Below the pieces are notes generated by a model, which saw only the letters and a list, made by a program, of their open reading frames with translations, was not told the origin of the DNA and ran no database searches. Below, piece by piece: positions 34,760-43,116 of a stretch of 64,000 bases of DNA (positions are counted from its first letter, which is position 1; every line of letters starts with the position of its first letter). The position numbers and the translations under genes were made by a program. The stretch comes from VXYK01 sp965214565. GTDB lineage: Bacteria > Actinomycetota > Acidimicrobiia > Acidimicrobiales > Aldehydirespiratoraceae. The DNA lies in the NCBI GenBank assembly GCA_965214565.1, contig OZ243951.1, forward strand, positions 2,604,001-2,668,000, given 5' to 3'.

Positions 34760-35479
34760 ATGAGCAATGCATACGATGAATCGGCCGATCAGATCGGTTG
34801 CATCGACGGCTCGGTCCTTCGTGTAACCATGTGCGGAACGGAGGTCCACCTGAAATTCGGTGACAAGATCGCGCCGCTTTCCCATATGGCAGTTGAGCGC
34901 CTAACGACGCTGCTGCAATCAAAGAGCCGAGACAGTCCTGTATCGGTCGCAGCACCGAAAGGGCCGTCTCGACGCATGGGCGCGGCTGTCAATCCCGGTG
35001 TTGCCGAACTCCTCGGGACCGGTCTCGTCGACGACGGCACCGTACTCACGCTTCGCCACCGTGGAATTGAGCACACCGCGACTGTGAGCGCGAACGGTCA
35101 GATCGCATTCGACGGACGTCTCTACGACAGCCCGTCGGGTGCTGCACAGGCTGCTTGTGAGGGTGCATCCGTGAACGGCTGGACCGCATGGAAGCTCTTC
35201 GACGGTTCGGCTATCGACGAGAAGCGCTGGCTGTTTCGCGCCGGTGACTTTCCGGGCCAAGGCCACAGCTACGCGGATTCCAGCGCAAAGGAAATGCGAC
35301 AAATTGCCCTCAGGTGGGTGGAGCACGCACTAGATGCCCGTCTTGACCCAGCCGAACCCGGCGACGAAGTTGAGGTCTTTCTTGGCGGCCATGGGTATGC
35401 GGAAAGCACCTTGGAGTCGTATCGAAGGCACCTCCGTAATTGGCGAGACCTTTACGGCGGTGGCGCGGCAGAGCGATGA
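34760..35479 (+). CDS. RAMA-domain protein (putative modified-DNA reader) of the defence island
   Basis: A 239-residue protein. Residues about 80-150 (VAELLGTGLVDDGTVLTLRH, VSANGQIAFDGRLYDSPSGAAQAACEG, NGWTAWKLFDG) fit the RAMA domain, a small fold found in restriction-linked proteins and proposed to read modified bases. The C-terminal third has a helical FAE..YR-like end (GYAESTLESYRRHLRNWRDLYGG). The start overlaps the methyltransferase stop (ATGA), so translation depends on the upstream frame being completed; if the upstream gene is switched off, this gene may be down-regulated too. It probably recognises DNA modified by the upstream enzyme; this is inference. Confidence 0.75.
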   Translation: MSNAYDESADQIGCIDGSVLRVTMCGTEVHLKFGDKIAPLSHMAVERLTTLLQSKSRDSPVSVAAPKGPSRRMGAAVNPGVAELLGTGLVDDGTVLTLRHRGIEHTATVSANGQIAFDGRLYDSPSGAAQAACEGASVNGWTAWKLFDGSAIDEKRWLFRAGDFPGQGHSYADSSAKEMRQIALRWVEHALDARLDPAEPGDEVEVFLGGHGYAESTLESYRRHLRNWRDLYGGGAAER

Positions 35480-35519
35480 GCGCCTCTCAACTCGAGCACT
35501 GCGGGGATTCGCCTGGTTT

Positions 35520-35834
35520 TCAGGTCTCTGCCTCTTCGTCTTCAGGGAGGAAGTACGACGTTCCGTCGTCGCGGAACACCCGCATCCTGATGATTCCCTG
35601 CCTTCCCAGGTCTACGAGCGAACCGGGGTACAGGTGCCTGAGCACATCGCGTTCCTCCTCGAGCAGTGAGGTCAAGCTTCCCGGTGGGAATCTGCCGCAA
35701 GGAAACTTTCTCTCGAACTCCTCGAACGCGGCCTGCTTCTCCTCGAGAGGACGAAGATGGGGCGGCACTGCCGGACGCTCGCCCGGATCGAATTCGTTCT
35801 GCCCTTCGGTGGCGTGGCGGCCAGCATTTATCAT
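35520..35834 (-). CDS. Small hypothetical protein, opposite strand within the island
   Basis: A 104-residue acidic/basic protein (DPGERPAVPPHLRPLEEKQAAFEEFERKF, then a helix LTSLLEEERDVLRHL and a beta-rich end IIRMRVFRDDGTSYFLPEDEE). The residue composition looks like a real protein, while the opposite strand reads as a serine-rich shadow. I do not recognise the family. Antisense placement between two defence genes suggests an antitoxin-, immunity- or regulator-like role, but nothing in the sequence proves it. Confidence 0.5.
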   Translation of the reverse strand: MINAGRHATEGQNEFDPGERPAVPPHLRPLEEKQAAFEEFERKFPCGRFPPGSLTSLLEEERDVLRHLYPGSLVDLGRQGIIRMRVFRDDGTSYFLPEDEEAET

Positions 35835-35900
35835 GAATCCGATGCTACAGAGATTTCATGCAATTGCAACTACTTTTGATTCTGGGCTCGGAGTAGCGGC

Positions 35901-38900
35901 ATGAATGGGAATGTGAAGCCGGAGTTCGTCGTCAATCGTGACGGTAGGACAGTGTCTGAGGCGCTCTCCGGGTTCATCTCCCATGCGGCCACCGGGTTTG
36001 TCGGTGGGGCATCCCTCGATGTCGTCACCGCCTACTTCAACGTCGGCGGCTACGCGTTGCTCGCTGATTCGCTGAACCAACTCACCGGTGTGCGACTGCT
36101 CCTCGGAGCGGAGCCGACCCCGCCGGAGAACCCCCGCAGGGAGCTGCACTCGGAGTCGGCGAATCCCCAGCGGGCAGCGCGTAGCCGTTTGCGTCGAGCG
36201 CTCGACGGTCATGAGCAGAACCTCATCATCGAGCGGGACCACCTCGGATTCAGTCAGGAAGTCGATGCCGCGACTCGCCGACTGCTTGAGTGGCTTCAAC
36301 TCGACACGGTCCAGGTGCGCCGGCTTGAGCACCGCTTCATCCACGGCAAGGCGTTCCTGGTCAGCGACCATTCCCACGGTGTGGTGGCCGGATCGTCGAA
36401 CCTCACGTATGCCGGGTTGACGACCAACCTGGAGTTGAACCTCGGGAACTATTCCCCTCACGTCGTCGGGCAGGTGAAGGACTGGTTCGATGAGTTGTGG
36501 GCCGAGGCGGTCGACTACGACCTCGCAGCGCTGTTCGAGTCCCGCTTCGAGCCCCATTCCCCGCAGCTCGTGTACCTGCGGATGCTGTGGGAGTTCTACG
36601 GCTCGGAATTACAGGATGAGGCGTCGTCCGAAGGGGCATCGCAGATCCACCTGACCTCTTTCCAGTCCGACGGGCTGTTCCGTGCTCGACGCATCCTCGA
36701 AGAGCGTAACGGGGTGCTGATCGCCGATGAGGTCGGTTTGGGCAAGACGTTCCTGGCGGGGGAGTTGATTCGCGAAGCGGCGCTGGATCGTCGCCAGCGA
36801 GTACTGGTCATCACGCCGGCCACGCTGCGCGACGGGCCGTGGAAGGCGTTCAGGTCAGAGCACAACCTGCCCATGGAGCTCGTGTCGTATGAAGAGCTCA
36901 TGGCCGACGCTCGTTTGAACCCGGAGCACGCGTCGGCACACAAACTCGAAGCCACGATCAACGACTACGCGATGGTGGTGATCGACGAAGCCCACAATCT
37001 GCGCAATCCCAGTACACAACGGGCATCTGCGATCCGCACGCTGTTGGCCGGATCACCGCCCAAGAAGCTGGTGATGCTCACCGCCACCCCGGTGAACAAC
37101 AGCTTGTGGGACCTGTACCACCTGCTCGGATACTTCCTGCGCAACGACGCTGCGTTCGCCGATGCAGGCATCCGCTCGCTCCGCGACCACTTCGCCAAGG
37201 CGATGAATCTAGACCCAGACGACCTGACCCCTGAGCATCTCTTCGACGTGCTCGACGCGGTGGCGGTACGGCGAACTCGGTCGTTCGTCAAACGCTTCTA
37301 TCCCAATGACACGATCAGGGTCCGCGGCAAGGAGCAGGCCATCGTCTTTCCGACCCCACGGGTCCGCAAGATCGACTACAGGCTCGACGATGTGCTGCCC
37401 GGATTCTTTGACCGGTTCGCTCATGCCCTCGACCCCGAAGCCGGCGCCGATGATCCTGATGCTCTCAGCCTGGCACGGTACGCCCCGTCTCAGTATCACC
37501 TCGACAACGGGGTTGAGGCGTATGAAGTCCAGCTCGCAGGCCTGCTGCGGTCGGGTTTGCTGAAACGCTTCGAGTCTTCACCGTACGCCTTCGCCGAGAC
37601 ATGCCAGAAGATGGCCACGAGTCACGACGCATTCCTGTCGTTGCTCAACAACGGGCGTGTGGCCACCGGCGATGCTCTGGCCGACTGGATCGCCACCGAT
37701 TCCGACGAGATCGACGAGGCACATGCCGACACCTACCTCGACGCGATCGTCGGAGTGACCGACGACGCTGCGGCCTATGACCTCGACCGCCTCCGTGAGC
37801 ACGCCGAACGTGACCGAGACCTGCTCAGGTCCTTCGCGGCCGAGGCCCGAACCGTCACTCGATCCGATGATCCCAATTTGACTGTTCTGGTTGAGGAGCT
37901 TGCCGCTATCGCAGCCGAAGCTGCATCCGAAGGCATCGGTCCTGCCGATGAAGGAAACCGTCGCAAGGTGCTCATCTTCAGCTACTTTGCCGACACGGTC
38001 GACTGGATCTATGAACATCTCGTCGCCGTGGCGCAGAGCGATCAACGCCTAGCCCCATACAGGGACCGCATCGCGTCGTTGTCCGGCAGTTCTGGCACTG
38101 ACAGCAAGAAGTCGGTGCTCTGGGGATTCGCACCTCAAACCACCGATGCTCCTGAAGGCTTCAACGATGACCTGTTCGACATTGTCGTGACGACCGACGT
38201 GCTCGCGGAAGGAGTCAACCTCCAACAGGCCCGCCACATCATCAACTACGATCTGCCCTGGAACCCGATGCGCCTGGTTCAACGACACGGACGGATCGAC
38301 CGCATCGGGTCGCACCACAAAGAAGTCTTCCTGAGCTGCGTCTTCCCCGACGACCGTCTCGACGATCTGCTCGGTCTCGAAGAACGCTTGCACACCAAAC
38401 TCGCCCAAGCAGCCGCCAGCGTCGGCGTGGGCGAGGTGCTTCCCGACCAGGCCGCTCAGGTTGAGATCAACTTCACCGAGACGCGAGAGGAGATCGAACG
38501 CCTTCGCAACGAGGATGCAGCAATCTTGGAACGGGGCGGCACCGGCCGAGGCGCACTGTCAGGCGAGGAGTTCCGCCAAGAACTGCGCCAGGCGCTCGAA
38601 GACAACGACCTGGCGCATCAGATCAAAGCGCTCCCCTGGGGATCGGGGTCGGGAATGGCGGTCGCACCCGACGGGCGACCCGGTTACGTGTTCTGCGCCC
38701 GGATCGGCGACCACCCCCGACCGCTGTTCCGCTTTGTCGAGACCGGACCCGAGGCAGAAGTGGTCGACGAGACTCTGGCCTGCCTTCACATGGCCCGCCC
38801 CCCCTCAGGCTTCAATACGGAGCGGCGGTTGGCCGACACTGCCATCCATGGTGCCTTCGCTGCCTGGGAAACCGCCCGAGACCACATTGTCGACGGCTGG

Positions 38901-39227
38901 AACTTCATGGCCGACAAAGCCAACCTGGAACCGAAGATCGTCCCGCGCCTCCGCCGAGCGGCGGAGATCCTCCGAGAGAACCCACCGTCCCGACTGACTC
39001 AGGATGCGATCGACCGGGCCATCGACGCCATCAATGCCCCCTACTCTGAACGCACCATCAGAACCTTCCAAAAAGCCATGCAGAGCACCGGCGATCCGTC
39101 CGAACAAGCTGAAAAAATCCTCGGAGTGATCGACTCCCTGGGTCTGGAACCCTACGTCCCCCCTGACCCGCTCCCCGAAATCACCCGAAGCGACGTCCAC
39201 CTGGTTGCCTGGCTCGCACTCAGTTGA
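35901..39227 (+). CDS. PLD-nuclease/SNF2-family helicase of the defence island
   Basis: A 1,108-residue protein. Residues about 10-200 form a phospholipase-D-type domain with the HxK motif HRFIHGKAFLVSD followed by GVVAGSSNLTYAGL. Residues about 255-480 are the first RecA-like domain (Walker A IADEVGLGKTFLAGEL near 275; DEAH-type VVIDEAHNLRNP near 360; LTATPVNNSLWDLYHLL). The second RecA domain (KVLIFSYFADTVDWIYEHL; TTDVLAEGVNLQQARHIINYDLPWNPMRLVQRHGRIDRIGS) ends near 810, followed by a helical C-terminal third. A PLD-SNF2 fusion next to a giant adenine methyltransferase is a restriction-like arrangement comparable to DISARM-class systems: ATP-driven tracking with nuclease attack on unmodified DNA. 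It starts at ATG 35901 behind CGGAGTAGCGGC, in an AT-rich gap. Confidence 0.88.
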   Translation: MNGNVKPEFVVNRDGRTVSEALSGFISHAATGFVGGASLDVVTAYFNVGGYALLADSLNQLTGVRLLLGAEPTPPENPRRELHSESANPQRAARSRLRRALDGHEQNLIIERDHLGFSQEVDAATRRLLEWLQLDTVQVRRLEHRFIHGKAFLVSDHSHGVVAGSSNLTYAGLTTNLELNLGNYSPHVVGQVKDWFDELWAEAVDYDLAALFESRFEPHSPQLVYLRMLWEFYGSELQDEASSEGASQIHLTSFQSDGLFRARRILEERNGVLIADEVGLGKTFLAGELIREAALDRRQRVLVITPATLRDGPWKAFRSEHNLPMELVSYEELMADARLNPEHASAHKLEATINDYAMVVIDEAHNLRNPSTQRASAIRTLLAGSPPKKLVMLTATPVNNSLWDLYHLLGYFLRNDAAFADAGIRSLRDHFAKAMNLDPDDLTPEHLFDVLDAVAVRRTRSFVKRFYPNDTIRVRGKEQAIVFPTPRVRKIDYRLDDVLPGFFDRFAHALDPEAGADDPDALSLARYAPSQYHLDNGVEAYEVQLAGLLRSGLLKRFESSPYAFAETCQKMATSHDAFLSLLNNGRVATGDALADWIATDSDEIDEAHADTYLDAIVGVTDDAAAYDLDRLREHAERDRDLLRSFAAEARTVTRSDDPNLTVLVEELAAIAAEAASEGIGPADEGNRRKVLIFSYFADTVDWIYEHLVAVAQSDQRLAPYRDRIASLSGSSGTDSKKSVLWGFAPQTTDAPEGFNDDLFDIVVTTDVLAEGVNLQQARHIINYDLPWNPMRLVQRHGRIDRIGSHHKEVFLSCVFPDDRLDDLLGLEERLHTKLAQAAASVGVGEVLPDQAAQVEINFTETREEIERLRNEDAAILERGGTGRGALSGEEFRQELRQALEDNDLAHQIKALPWGSGSGMAVAPDGRPGYVFCARIGDHPRPLFRFVETGPEAEVVDETLACLHMARPPSGFNTERRLADTAIHGAFAAWETARDHIVDGWNFMADKANLEPKIVPRLRRAAEILRENPPSRLTQDAIDRAIDAINAPYSERTIRTFQKAMQSTGDPSEQAEKILGVIDSLGLEPYVPPDPLPEITRSDVHLVAWLALS

Positions 39228-39263
39228 GGGTGACACCCCGACGCGTTGCATCGAAGCGTCCCC

Positions 39264-39854
39264 TCAAGTGGTCAACAGCTGTTCAACCCGTTCGCTGAGT
39301 TCGTTGATCGAGAACTTGGTCACCTCGGTGGAGCCGTCGTCGTTGATCAGGGCGTAGGTGAGTTGGCTGGTGACGCCGTAGCGTTCCCATACGGAATTGT
39401 CGGTGTCTGAGACGTGGATCAGGTCCATGGCCCCGTAGCTTCCGACGAAGCGTTCAAGGTCGGCTTCAGAAGAGCTGCTGCCGCCGACCCCGATGATGTT
39501 GATCCGACCGGCGAACTGTTCCTGCACCAGTGCGACCGCACTGGCTTCCCGTTGACAAGCCGGTCACCACGGTGCCCAGAACCACAGCACGAGGTCCTGC
39601 CCCGCGTAGTCGCCGGCATCGAACTGGCCACCGCCCACCGTCTTCTCGGTCCAGTCGTGGGACCATGCGACCTCAGCGGAGTCGCTGTGAGTCGTGGGAG
39701 ACGGTTCCTCGCTGGTCGGCGAGGTTGCCTCGGTCGTGGTCGTCGCCGGATCCTGCACTGTGCTGGAGTCGTTGCTTCCGTCGCCACAGGCACTCCCGAC
39801 GATCAGCAGCGCAACAACGACAGCGACGACTCGCAAGTTCAGGTGGCGACGCAT
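39264..39854 (-). CDS. Thioredoxin-fold lipoprotein with selenocysteine active site (UxxC)
   Basis: Two minus-strand open segments share one frame and are separated only by TGA 39566-39564. Read through, they form a 196-residue protein. It has a lipoprotein signal with Cys23 (VGSAC), a Thr/Ser/Glu-rich linker, and a TlpA/ResA-like thioredoxin domain whose active site is LWFWAPW-U97-P-A-C100-QREA. The UGA falls exactly on the first cysteine of the CxxC motif, and the fold continues on both sides (IIGVGGSSSSEADLERFVGSYG, VTSQLTYALINDDGS), so a nonsense mutation is unlikely. It would be an extracytoplasmic thiol-selenol oxidoreductase. A G-first hairpin follows the UGA. The transcript is probably leaderless, from TAGCAT 6 nt upstream of ATG 39854. 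Confidence 0.87.
39527..39544 (-). promoter_or_regulatory. Candidate bacterial SECIS hairpin of the selenothioredoxin
   Basis: On the coding strand, 19 nt after the UGA, CCAGTGC-GGTC-GCACTGG forms a perfect 7-bp stem with a 4-nt loop starting GG, 26 nt beyond the UGA. Spacing and the G at the loop's 5' side match what is known of bacterial SECIS elements. Confidence 0.7.
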
Positions 39855-39860
39855 GGTCCC

Positions 39861-39866
39861 ATGCTA
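39861..39866 (-). promoter_or_regulatory. Candidate -10 box of the selenothioredoxin gene
   Basis: TAGCAT on the minus strand ends 6 nt before ATG 39854, the same leaderless geometry as at other genes here. Confidence 0.45.
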
Positions 39867-39993
39867 GACCTGCTCGTGCCACGGCGCACAAGCAGCTCCG
39901 CCCGGCCCGCAACTGCGCGCGCGGTCTGCGACTGCGTTGGTATCCTTGCCCGAGAGTGGACCGGACAGCCAGTGAGCGGAGACGAGGTCATCA

Positions 39994-40086
39994 ATGAGCA
40001 CCCGCAAGTTGATTGCAGTCTCGTTGATCGTCGGGCTGGCGATTCTGGTGGCGGGAACGGTCCAGCTTCTGATGATCGTCCGTTGA
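39994..40086 (+). CDS. 30-residue single-span membrane peptide
   Basis: ATG 39994 follows GGAGACGAGGTCATCA and reads 30 codons to TGA 40084-40086. A short basic head (MSTRK) is followed by one hydrophobic helix (LIAVSLIVGLAILVAGTVQLLMIV) and a terminal Arg. The composition is that of a real small membrane protein. It precedes lpd by 47 bp on the same strand. No function is known to me. Confidence 0.5.
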   Translation: MSTRKLIAVSLIVGLAILVAGTVQLLMIVR

Positions 40087-40133
40087 GAAGAGTCCGCGCA
40101 GGTAGCATGAGTCCCTCACGAAGAGGAAGGCCC

Positions 40134-41537
40134 ATGGAGACACAACACGATGTGATCGTCATCGGCGGTGGCCCTGCAGGGTACGCAGCCGCGCTGTACG
40201 CCGCGGGTATCGGACAGAACGTCGGGCTCGTGGAGAAGGGGGCGCTCGGCGGCACCTGCCTGCATGTCGGGTGCATTCCCGCCAAGGAGCTGCTGGAGAC
40301 GGCCCATGTGTATCGGACGGTCCGCAAAGCGGGCGACTTCGGTGTCAACGCAGGTGCACCAGAGCTCGACTGGGATGTCACGATGAAACGCAAGCAGACC
40401 ATCATCGACCAGTTGGTGGCAGGACTGGGCTCAATGATGAAGGGCCGGAAGGTGACGGTCTACAACGGTGTCGGCACGCTGGGCGCGGACCGGGTCGTGT
40501 CGGTCGCTCGAGACGGGGAGACCAGCACGCTGAGCGCTCCGTCGGTCATTCTGGCCACCGGGTCGCTGCCGCGCACGATCCCAGGATTCGAAGTCGACGG
40601 CAAGGTCGTCATGACCTCCGACGAGCTGCTGTCGATCGAGTCGCTCCCGCAGAGCGCGGCGGTGATCGGCGGTGGTGCCATCGGCTGCGAATTCGCCTCG
40701 ATGATGGCGGACCTCGGAGTCGAGGTCACTGTGATCGAGGCGTTGGACCAGATACTGACCGGATGTGACAGCGACGCAGCCAAGGTGGTCGCACGCAGCT
40801 TCAAGAAGCGTGGGATCACAGTGCACACCTCTGCTCCGGTCCACGGTCACTCACCTGACCCCTACGGATCCCACACGACCGTGTCCTTCGGTGAGGACAA
40901 GACGGTGGACGTGGAGTTGGTGGTGGTGTCCGTCGGGCGCCGTCCCAACGCCGATGGGCTGGGTCTCGGCGGCACTGCAGTGGTGGTCGACAAGCGCGGC
41001 TTCGTCGAGGTCGACGGTCGTTGCCGCACCGCGGAACCGGGCGTCTGGGCAGTCGGCGACCTGATCGACACACCGCAACTGGCCCATGTGGCTTTCGCCG
41101 AGGGAATGCTGGCGGTGACCGACTCGTTGGGGGAGGAACCGGCGCCGCTGGACCACCACGGGACACCATGGTGCATCTACTGCCATCCAGAAGTTGCGTT
41201 CGCCGGGCACACCGAGCAGTCCGCGGTCGAGGCAGGCTACGAGGTCGTGACCTCGTCGCATCGGTTCATCGGCAACGGTCGGGCCAAGATCGTCGGAGAC
41301 ACCGACGGCATCGTCAAGGTCGTCGCGGAGAAGCTCCCCGACGGCAGGGGCGGGCAGATTCTGGGAGTCCACATGGTCGGGCCCTGGGTCACCGAGCAAC
41401 TCGGGCAGGCGTATCTGGCTGTCAATTGGGAAGCCACGGTCGACGATGTTGCGGCGTTCATCCAGCCTCACCCCACCATGAGCGAACTCTTCGGAGAATC
41501 GGTGTTGTCACTGACGGGGCGGTCGCTCCATGGTTGA
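40134..41537 (+). CDS. lpdA: Dihydrolipoyl dehydrogenase (E3)
   Basis: A 467-residue FAD/NAD disulfide oxidoreductase that reoxidises dihydrolipoamide of the 2-oxoacid dehydrogenase complexes. It has an N-terminal GGGPAGYAAA FAD motif, the redox disulfide GGTCLHVGCIPAKELLE (CxxxxC), the NAD motif IGGGAIGCEFASMM, the second FAD motif VWAVGDLIDTPQLAHVA and the C-terminal base pair HPHPT-type region (IQPHPTMSELFGE). ATG 40134 is preceded by AGAGGAAGG; the upstream in-frame ATG 40107 has none. It is followed 38 bp later by the E2 gene. Confidence 0.94.
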   Translation: METQHDVIVIGGGPAGYAAALYAAGIGQNVGLVEKGALGGTCLHVGCIPAKELLETAHVYRTVRKAGDFGVNAGAPELDWDVTMKRKQTIIDQLVAGLGSMMKGRKVTVYNGVGTLGADRVVSVARDGETSTLSAPSVILATGSLPRTIPGFEVDGKVVMTSDELLSIESLPQSAAVIGGGAIGCEFASMMADLGVEVTVIEALDQILTGCDSDAAKVVARSFKKRGITVHTSAPVHGHSPDPYGSHTTVSFGEDKTVDVELVVVSVGRRPNADGLGLGGTAVVVDKRGFVEVDGRCRTAEPGVWAVGDLIDTPQLAHVAFAEGMLAVTDSLGEEPAPLDHHGTPWCIYCHPEVAFAGHTEQSAVEAGYEVVTSSHRFIGNGRAKIVGDTDGIVKVVAEKLPDGRGGQILGVHMVGPWVTEQLGQAYLAVNWEATVDDVAAFIQPHPTMSELFGESVLSLTGRSLHG

Positions 41538-41575
41538 TGCAAGACTGGGACCGCAACCGATGAGAAGAGGACCTG

Positions 41576-43108
41576 ATGGCTGATGTGACGATGCCCCAGT
41601 TGGGGGAGACGGTCACCGAGGGAACAATCACCCGCTGGTTCAAGCAGGTCGGCGATCAAGTCGAGATGGACGAGATCCTTTTCGAGGTCTCGACCGACAA
41701 GGTCGATTCGGAGGTGCCGTCGCCCGTTGCGGGAACCTTGATCGATATATTCGCCAACGAAGGCGACCTGGTCGAGGTGGGACAGGTACTCGCCCAGGTC
41801 GGTGATCGGGCCGCTTCGCCCGTAGTGGCCACGCCGGCAGCAGAGTCACCGGTCGTATCAGGGTCACAGTCTGGGGCCGCTTCCGGGTCTGAACCCGACG
41901 CCGAACCCGGGCCCGTACCCGTCGCCGCCGCTGAGTTCGAGTCCGAACCTGAGACGCTTGACAGGGGACCCGTCGCCGCCGACCCAACAGACCCTCCGGC
42001 CACGAGTCTGCCACCACCCACTCCGACGGCAGCCGCCGCCCAGACGCCGGCCGGCCAGCCGAGCGGTGGCACCTTAGCGAGCGGTCAGTCGTCGAGTGCG
42101 CTCATGTCTCCGGTGGTGCGCCGCTTGATTGCCGACAACGGACTCGATGCCTCCATGATCGTAGGCACGGGCATGGGTGGCCGCATCACCCGCTCCGACG
42201 TCGAGACGGTAATTCGTTCAGGGGCTGCCGCACAACGAACACAGCAAGTTCAGGCAACACCGCAAGTTCAGGCCCCTAGAGAATCGTCATTGCCGCCACC
42301 TCCCGCCCCGCCGCCGACAGCCGCACAGAGTGCTCCAACGACTCCAGCGGCGTCACCGGCGGTCAGCTCCACGCCGTCGATCGAAGTCGCAGCGCGTGAC
42401 AAGGTCGTTGCGCTCAACAACATTCGCAAGCGCACCGCGGAACACATGGTGATGTCTAAGAGCGCTTCACCCCATGTGCTCACCGCCATGGAGATCGACT
42501 ATGAGGGTGTGGAGAAGGTGCGCAAGACCCTCAAGTCGGGTTGGAAGGCCGAGGAAGGCTTCAGCCTCACCTACCTGCCCTTCATCGCCCGGGCGGTCGT
42601 CGACGCGTTGCGGGAGTATCCGCATCTCAATGCCAGTTTCGGGGGTGACCATCTGGTCGTCCATGACGAGGTGAACCTGGCGATCGCCGTTGACATCGAC
42701 TTCAACGGCCTGCTGGCACCGGTGATCAAGGGCACCGAAGGGAAGCGGCTGCGACAGATCGCCCGAGACATCGTCGATGTCGCCGCTCGGGCGCGCACCA
42801 AGCAGTTGATGCCCGATGAACTCTCGGGCGGCACTTTCACGCTGACCAACGCTGGCCAATACGGCACCATGATGCAGTTCCCGATCATCAATCAGCCCCA
42901 GGTGGCGATCCTGTCTACCGACGGCGTGACGAGAAAGCCGGTTGTGGTCACCGATACGTACGGCAACGAATCGATCGCCATCCATTCGGTCGGCGTGCTG
43001 GCGATGGCCTGGGACCACCGTGCGTTCGACGGGGCTTATGCTGCGGCATTCCTCCACAGGGTCAAAGAAATCATCGAGACCCGCGACTGGGAGGCAGAGG
43101 TCCGCTGA
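41576..43108 (+). CDS. Dihydrolipoyllysine acyltransferase (E2) of a 2-oxoacid dehydrogenase complex
   Basis: A 510-residue E2. Residues 1-80 are a single lipoyl domain with the lipoylated lysine in FEVSTDKVDSEVPSP. A long Ala/Pro/Ser/Glu-rich linker precedes the peripheral E1/E3-binding domain (MSPVVRRLIADNGLDASMIVGTG..RITRSDVE, near 175-215). A second flexible linker leads to the catalytic domain (about 285-510) with DHRAFDGAYAAAFL carrying the active-site His and Asp. It may serve pyruvate or 2-oxoglutarate dehydrogenase; the aceE in the window needs such an E2. Linkers are longer and more repetitive than in many homologues. ATG 41576 follows GAAGAGGACCTG. Confidence 0.92.
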   Translation: MADVTMPQLGETVTEGTITRWFKQVGDQVEMDEILFEVSTDKVDSEVPSPVAGTLIDIFANEGDLVEVGQVLAQVGDRAASPVVATPAAESPVVSGSQSGAASGSEPDAEPGPVPVAAAEFESEPETLDRGPVAADPTDPPATSLPPPTPTAAAAQTPAGQPSGGTLASGQSSSALMSPVVRRLIADNGLDASMIVGTGMGGRITRSDVETVIRSGAAAQRTQQVQATPQVQAPRESSLPPPPAPPPTAAQSAPTTPAASPAVSSTPSIEVAARDKVVALNNIRKRTAEHMVMSKSASPHVLTAMEIDYEGVEKVRKTLKSGWKAEEGFSLTYLPFIARAVVDALREYPHLNASFGGDHLVVHDEVNLAIAVDIDFNGLLAPVIKGTEGKRLRQIARDIVDVAARARTKQLMPDELSGGTFTLTNAGQYGTMMQFPIINQPQVAILSTDGVTRKPVVVTDTYGNESIAIHSVGVLAMAWDHRAFDGAYAAAFLHRVKEIIETRDWEAEVR

Positions 43109-43116
43109 GCGGCTCT

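Larger units (their letters stand above)
30345..34763 (+). pseudogene. Eco57I-like adenine DNA methyltransferase, frame broken at simple repeats (possibly phase-variable OFF)
   Basis: From GTG 30345 the frame is open to 33533. The first roughly 980 codons encode a large N6-adenine methyltransferase of the Eco57I/type IIG-like class: SAM motif ADIAMGSAHFLVAAVDRIE near residue 600, catalytic LLGNPPWEK near 857, and a helical N-terminal region. At 33308-33323 sits a run of 16 G, after which the meaningful protein continues in other frames. Recognisable pieces are TVINHKGWVFEGVHNSYTV (frame of 33323), FTRWSNTAAFPQIPTRPAFR (same frame), and from 33957 the frame that ends at 34763 with SFNLWRPDTGDYYD, HLQEKRY, FVCALVPP and the FETVDYTDRY-type end. 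One extra G plus one extra AC unit at 33771-33790 would give a continuous protein of about 1,473 residues. Either slipped-strand switching, decay or base-call error explains this. The last codons overlap the RAMA gene (ATGA). Confidence 0.8.

Noticed and set aside
35440..35904. 154-residue plus-strand frame between the RAMA and helicase genes
   Set aside because: Serine/arginine-rich composition typical of an antisense shadow; the minus-strand frame at 35520-35834 is more protein-like.
30345..39227. Integrated phage or transposon carrying the defence genes
   Set aside because: No integrase, transposase, terminal inverted repeats or attachment-site duplication is visible at either edge; the three nearby tRNAs are more than 9 kb away.
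39564..39854. Truncated thioredoxin pseudogene
   Set aside because: The only interruption is UGA at the active-site cysteine, the fold continues intact after it, and a SECIS-like hairpin follows.
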